A stretch of DNA of 51,721 bases from contig JAITGC010000100.1 of NCBI GenBank assembly GCA_031280915.1, positions 1 to 51,721 on the forward strand. Direction: 5' to 3'. The position numbers and the translations under genes were made by a program. Below, piece by piece: positions 48,903 to 51,721 of the stretch (positions are counted from its first letter, which is position 1; every line of letters begins with the position of its first letter). Under the pieces are notes generated by a model, which had not been told where the DNA came from, made no database searches, and saw only the letters and a list, made by a program, of their open reading frames with translations. Source of the DNA: Desulfovibrio sp. (GTDB taxonomy: Bacteria; Desulfobacterota; Desulfovibrionia; Desulfovibrionales; Desulfovibrionaceae).

Positions 48903-51721
48903 TTATTGGGCTATTTCATTGGCTATTTCGTGAATGACGTTGACCAGCGCATCGTCGGCAGCGGTCTGGTCCGTCACCATCCGCCTGCGGCGTTCCACTT
49001 CCGATTTCGCGGACCCGCCCGGAAACCGGGCCGCAAGCCGCCGTAACGCCTCGGACGGCCCCAGGCGTGTGTACAGATTGTTGCGAATGGCAACGTCTTC
49101 CGCAGTTGTGGAAAAGGCCCACAGCGGTTGCCCGCCGATGGTCAGAGTGAGTACGAGCTGCGACATGCCCGAACCCGTCCGGAAAATGGCCACAAGGTTG
49201 GCCCCGGCCCGGCTCGGCTTGCCAAGGCGCGAAAGCGCATACCGGCAAGCCCCGTTCAGGTCGAAACGCTTGGTGAGATTGTCTATGCTTTTCGCAGTTC
49301 CGGAACCGAGAATGAGCGTCGTGGTGGCAAGTTCCGTGAGAATATCGGGAACATCGTCAATGTCCTGGGTGTACAGCCCCATCGATAGGAGCCACTTGCG
49401 CGACTCCCGCGCCATTGTCGTCATATCCGCTTGGAGCTGGCCCGCGACGGAGGTGTTTTTGGTGACGCGGTGGGCCTCGTCGTAACAAAAGCGTTTCGGG
49501 TCTTCGCGGATGGCTTCAACCCGTTCCGCATGATAGGGCTGATACTTTTCCGGCATCAGCTTCACATCATCAGGCATCAAGAAGAACCGCGCCCCCAGGA
49601 CGTGCCGCGCCAGCATGTACATGACCGCCGACTGCCTGTCCGCCGTGGGTCCGCCGCGCGGAGCCACTTCATCCAAATCAAGACTGACGATCTGCGCGTC
49701 GCCCAGATCAAATTGCGTTGGTTCTTTCAAAATGACGTAGGCATCAATGGCGTCGAGAAAGGAGCGCCAGACGGTCATTATCGTTCGCTGTTCGTAGGTG
49801 TTCTCAATGCCCTTGTTCTGCCGCAACTGTCCCACCACATCGCCAAGCAGCGGTACGGCAAAGCGTTGCGCTTGTAGCGCCTCATGGATGTACCCACGGT
49901 CGAACAGCGCATCGACGATTTCCCACCAACTGGTGGAGGCATCCAAGGGGATGTTTTCTTGCACGACGAGCTGGTGCAGTTCCGGCAGCATATTCGGCTG
50001 ATACAGCCGGGGTTTGCCGCCTTTCTCATCGGACAGTTCGAGGTAGGCGAGGTCTATGGCCCGCCCGATGATGCCCGGCACGTTTTCAGCCGGTGCGTTG
50101 GCGTCTGGAGGCGTTGCCAGCAGAGTGAGAAAATTGCTCAAAAACGACTTATGCGACGGCAGCGGCCTCCGGTTGCCGAGCGGTAAGTCAAAAGGATTGA
50201 TAGAGTAATCCGGCGTCATTCTGAGTCGGTGGTATGCCGCCAGGTGCTTTTTCCCCTCTGGCAGATTTTCCTTGAGCAAGGTAATCAGCCCGGAACTTGA
50301 CGGCCCCACGTCCACGATGGACAGCCAAGGCAGGCGTGACAGCCCGGCTTGCGTTACAAAGGCAAAGTTGAGCGCATTCAGAAAAACTGACTTCCCGCCG
50401 CCCATTGGAGCAACGCCCACGTCTATCCATGACGCCTGTTCCGAAGAGTTGGGCGCGAAAGGAATGATTTTCCCGTCCTGAGAACGGAGCAGCAGGCTCC
50501 CCTCAGTCCAGGGCGATGCCGGGCGCAACGGCAACATGCCTATGGCGTCCTGCAACGGCGCGGCAGTCACCGGAGCCGGGCTGGACGGCATCATGCCGGG
50601 CAAGCTGGCCGTAAAACCAAGCAGCGGATCGCCAACGGCTTCCGAAACATCAGTCGTTCCCCACCCCTGGACCGCCTTGGATAATTCCGCTACCCGCCGT
50701 CTGAGCAGTAAATGCGCTTCGTGTTCCGGCCCGTCCTTGATGCAGGCCCAGGTGCAGAGGCAAATTCTGTATTTGACACAGCAAACGCCCGCCAAATCCA
50801 AGGCTTTCAGGTCGTCTACCGCTTTGTTGAAGCGTTTGTTGTCGGAACTGCTAAAGGCCAGAACCGATGACAAAAGCGGTTTGAGGCCCATGTTCAGCCC
50901 GCCGTCCTCCAGAAGAAAGGACATCCGGTATGGCAGGCGCTCGTCACGCCGCGCCAGAACCCGAAAGAAATCTTGAAACGGTTTTGGCGTCTGCGGCATG
51001 AGCGTCATAATCAGCGGCCCGTAAACACGGTCCCCGATCCGAATTGCGCTTCGGGAAATTATCTGCCCCTCACGCGGCCAGAGCTGCGTCTTGAAGTCCG
51101 GGTACATGAGATTGTGCAGTTGGTCGGTTTTGCCTGTGTCAGGATCGGGCATCCGGAGCGGGAGCGGATCGCCGGGAACAAGCGGTTGCCAGTTCCGGCT
51201 GGTAAATTCCGGATCAATGCTCACTCTGATGTCCCGCAACGCCTCATGCGCCGTGAGCGGATACACCATCAGGTCAACTTGCTTGAACGCATCCAAAACG
51301 CCGGTCAGAAAGCCGTTATGCGCATCATGCAGCGCGGCCACGGCGCGGGATACTTGCTGGCACCCCGGAATGGTCGGCACCTTGTTCATGGATATGGTGC
51401 GCTCTTTCAGCGCCGCTTTCCGCAGCGAATCGGGCAACACGGCGGGCCGGGTCCAGAGCACCAGCCAACATGTTTCCAGGGAGCAATAGCGCTTCAGGGC
51501 GTCACCCCAATTTTCCAGCAAGGGGCCGAGGCTCAAGCCGAGATTTTGTGCCGTCAGGCGCGAGGGCTGGAGCAATTCGTCTACACGCCTTGCGCTACTT
51601 TCCGGGTCGTACTCAAAAACGAGTTGAATCAGATGGCCGGGTTTTAAGAGCGTGGATTGCAGCTTTTCGGTCAGACCGGATACAATGGTTTCGTATTCTT
51701 CCGCGCCCACATGCTTGAGAG
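48903..51721 (-). CDS. dotO: DotO/IcmB (TraU) VirB4-like ATPase, 5' end cut by the window
   Basis: At least 938 residues of the large ATPase that powers substrate transfer. Walker A is VGVAPMGGGKSVFLNA near 430-445; FCYDEAHRVTKN provides Walker B; SLDLDEVAPRGG and LLSMGLYTQDIDDVP are DotO/TraU-like. The frame is open to the right edge (preceding codons read L-K-H), so perhaps 60-70 residues are missing compared with the usual 1000. It is the first visible gene of the 20-kb transfer operon. Confidence 0.9.
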   Translation of the reverse strand, partial: LKHVGAEEYETIVSGLTEKLQSTLLKPGHLIQLVFEYDPESSARRVDELLQPSRLTAQNLGLSLGPLLENWGDALKRYCSLETCWLVLWTRPAVLPDSLRKAALKERTISMNKVPTIPGCQQVSRAVAALHDAHNGFLTGVLDAFKQVDLMVYPLTAHEALRDIRVSIDPEFTSRNWQPLVPGDPLPLRMPDPDTGKTDQLHNLMYPDFKTQLWPREGQIISRSAIRIGDRVYGPLIMTLMPQTPKPFQDFFRVLARRDERLPYRMSFLLEDGGLNMGLKPLLSSVLAFSSSDNKRFNKAVDDLKALDLAGVCCVKYRICLCTWACIKDGPEHEAHLLLRRRVAELSKAVQGWGTTDVSEAVGDPLLGFTASLPGMMPSSPAPVTAAPLQDAIGMLPLRPASPWTEGSLLLRSQDGKIIPFAPNSSEQASWIDVGVAPMGGGKSVFLNALNFAFVTQAGLSRLPWLSIVDVGPSSSGLITLLKENLPEGKKHLAAYHRLRMTPDYSINPFDLPLGNRRPLPSHKSFLSNFLTLLATPPDANAPAENVPGIIGRAIDLAYLELSDEKGGKPRLYQPNMLPELHQLVVQENIPLDASTSWWEIVDALFDRGYIHEALQAQRFAVPLLGDVVGQLRQNKGIENTYEQRTIMTVWRSFLDAIDAYVILKEPTQFDLGDAQIVSLDLDEVAPRGGPTADRQSAVMYMLARHVLGARFFLMPDDVKLMPEKYQPYHAERVEAIREDPKRFCYDEAHRVTKNTSVAGQLQADMTTMARESRKWLLSMGLYTQDIDDVPDILTELATTTLILGSGTAKSIDNLTKRFDLNGACRYALSRLGKPSRAGANLVAIFRTGSGMSQLVLTLTIGGQPLWAFSTTAEDVAIRNNLYTRLGPSEALRRLAARFPGGSAKSEVERRRRMVTDQTAADDALVNVIHEIANEIAQ

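Noticed and set aside
1-51721. CRISPR arrays, rRNA genes and insertion sequences with transposases
   Set aside because: I saw no regularly spaced repeat array, no rRNA sequence and no transposase in the window.

Overview
The window reads as the left part of an integrative and conjugative element (ICE) in a sulfate-reducing, Desulfovibrio-like deltaproteobacterium. The host assignment is an inference from gene flavour (ZraP-like periplasmic metal protein, ACR3/ArsP/ArsM arsenic set, style of the conjugation genes), not from a marker gene. The left junction is visible: positions 271-315 carry only the 3' half of a glycine tRNA on the minus strand, and a tyrosine integrase starts 180 bp further in. 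The element continues past the right edge, where the last gene (a DotO/TraU ATPase) is cut.

Layout. (1) 1-2.55 kb: chromosomal flank, attachment site, repeated integrase-arm-like boxes, integrase, an AlpA/Xis-like gene, and a tandem LuxR-type HTH gene broken by one extra base. (2) 2.7-7.6 kb: a metal/envelope-stress module. A ZraS/ZraR-like sensor kinase and sigma-54 activator lie between two small-protein loci, each with a good sigma-54 promoter preceded by copies of one operator, CGAGTA-N5-TACTCG. (3) 7.7-10.2 kb: a membrane Ser/Thr kinase with a formylglycine-enzyme-like C-terminus, overlapping a PP2C phosphatase. (4) 10.4-14.9 kb: the mobilization region, with a membrane protein, a ParA-like ATPase, an accessory protein, an oriT with a 16-bp hairpin ending in a P-type nic motif (CATCCTG/C), an RHH oriT binder and a MOBP relaxase. 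(5) 15.0-17.0 kb: KilA-N protein, a strongly folded intergenic element, CI-like repressor, GNAT. (6) 17.3-24.9 kb: one-directional arsenic and thiol-redox cargo (DsbB variant, two secreted rhodaneses, ArsR, ArsC, ArsP, small thioredoxin, BFD-like ferredoxin, ArsM, ACR3, secreted thioredoxin, CcdA). (7) 24.8-31.2 kb: a 2063-residue DarB-like methylase-helicase with a gene nested in another frame, behind an AbrB antitoxin-like gene. (8) 31.35 kb: an intact tRNA-Gly(CCC) with its own terminator. (9) 31.5-51.7 kb: a 20-kb minus-strand conjugation operon of the IncI/Dot-Icm (MPF_I) type.

The conjugation genes match known partners: DotL/TrbC with DotM/TrbA and a TrbB-like disulfide protein, then IcmT/TraK, DotB/TraJ, DotC/TraI, DotD/TraH, IcmV/TraX, DotA/TraY, a TraW-like protein and DotO/TraU. 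ArdC-like antirestriction, topoisomerase III, a lytic transglycosylase and a radical-SAM plus PP-loop enzyme pair are embedded in the same operon.

Best candidates for something undescribed: the arsenic cluster in which five successive cytosolic or membrane proteins carry di- or tri-cysteine patches and are flanked by two exported-thiol modules; the radical-SAM/PP-loop pair inside the transfer operon; the nested gene inside the DarB-like gene; the 181-nt foldable intergenic element; and the tRNA-Gly carried by an element that itself targets a tRNA-Gly.
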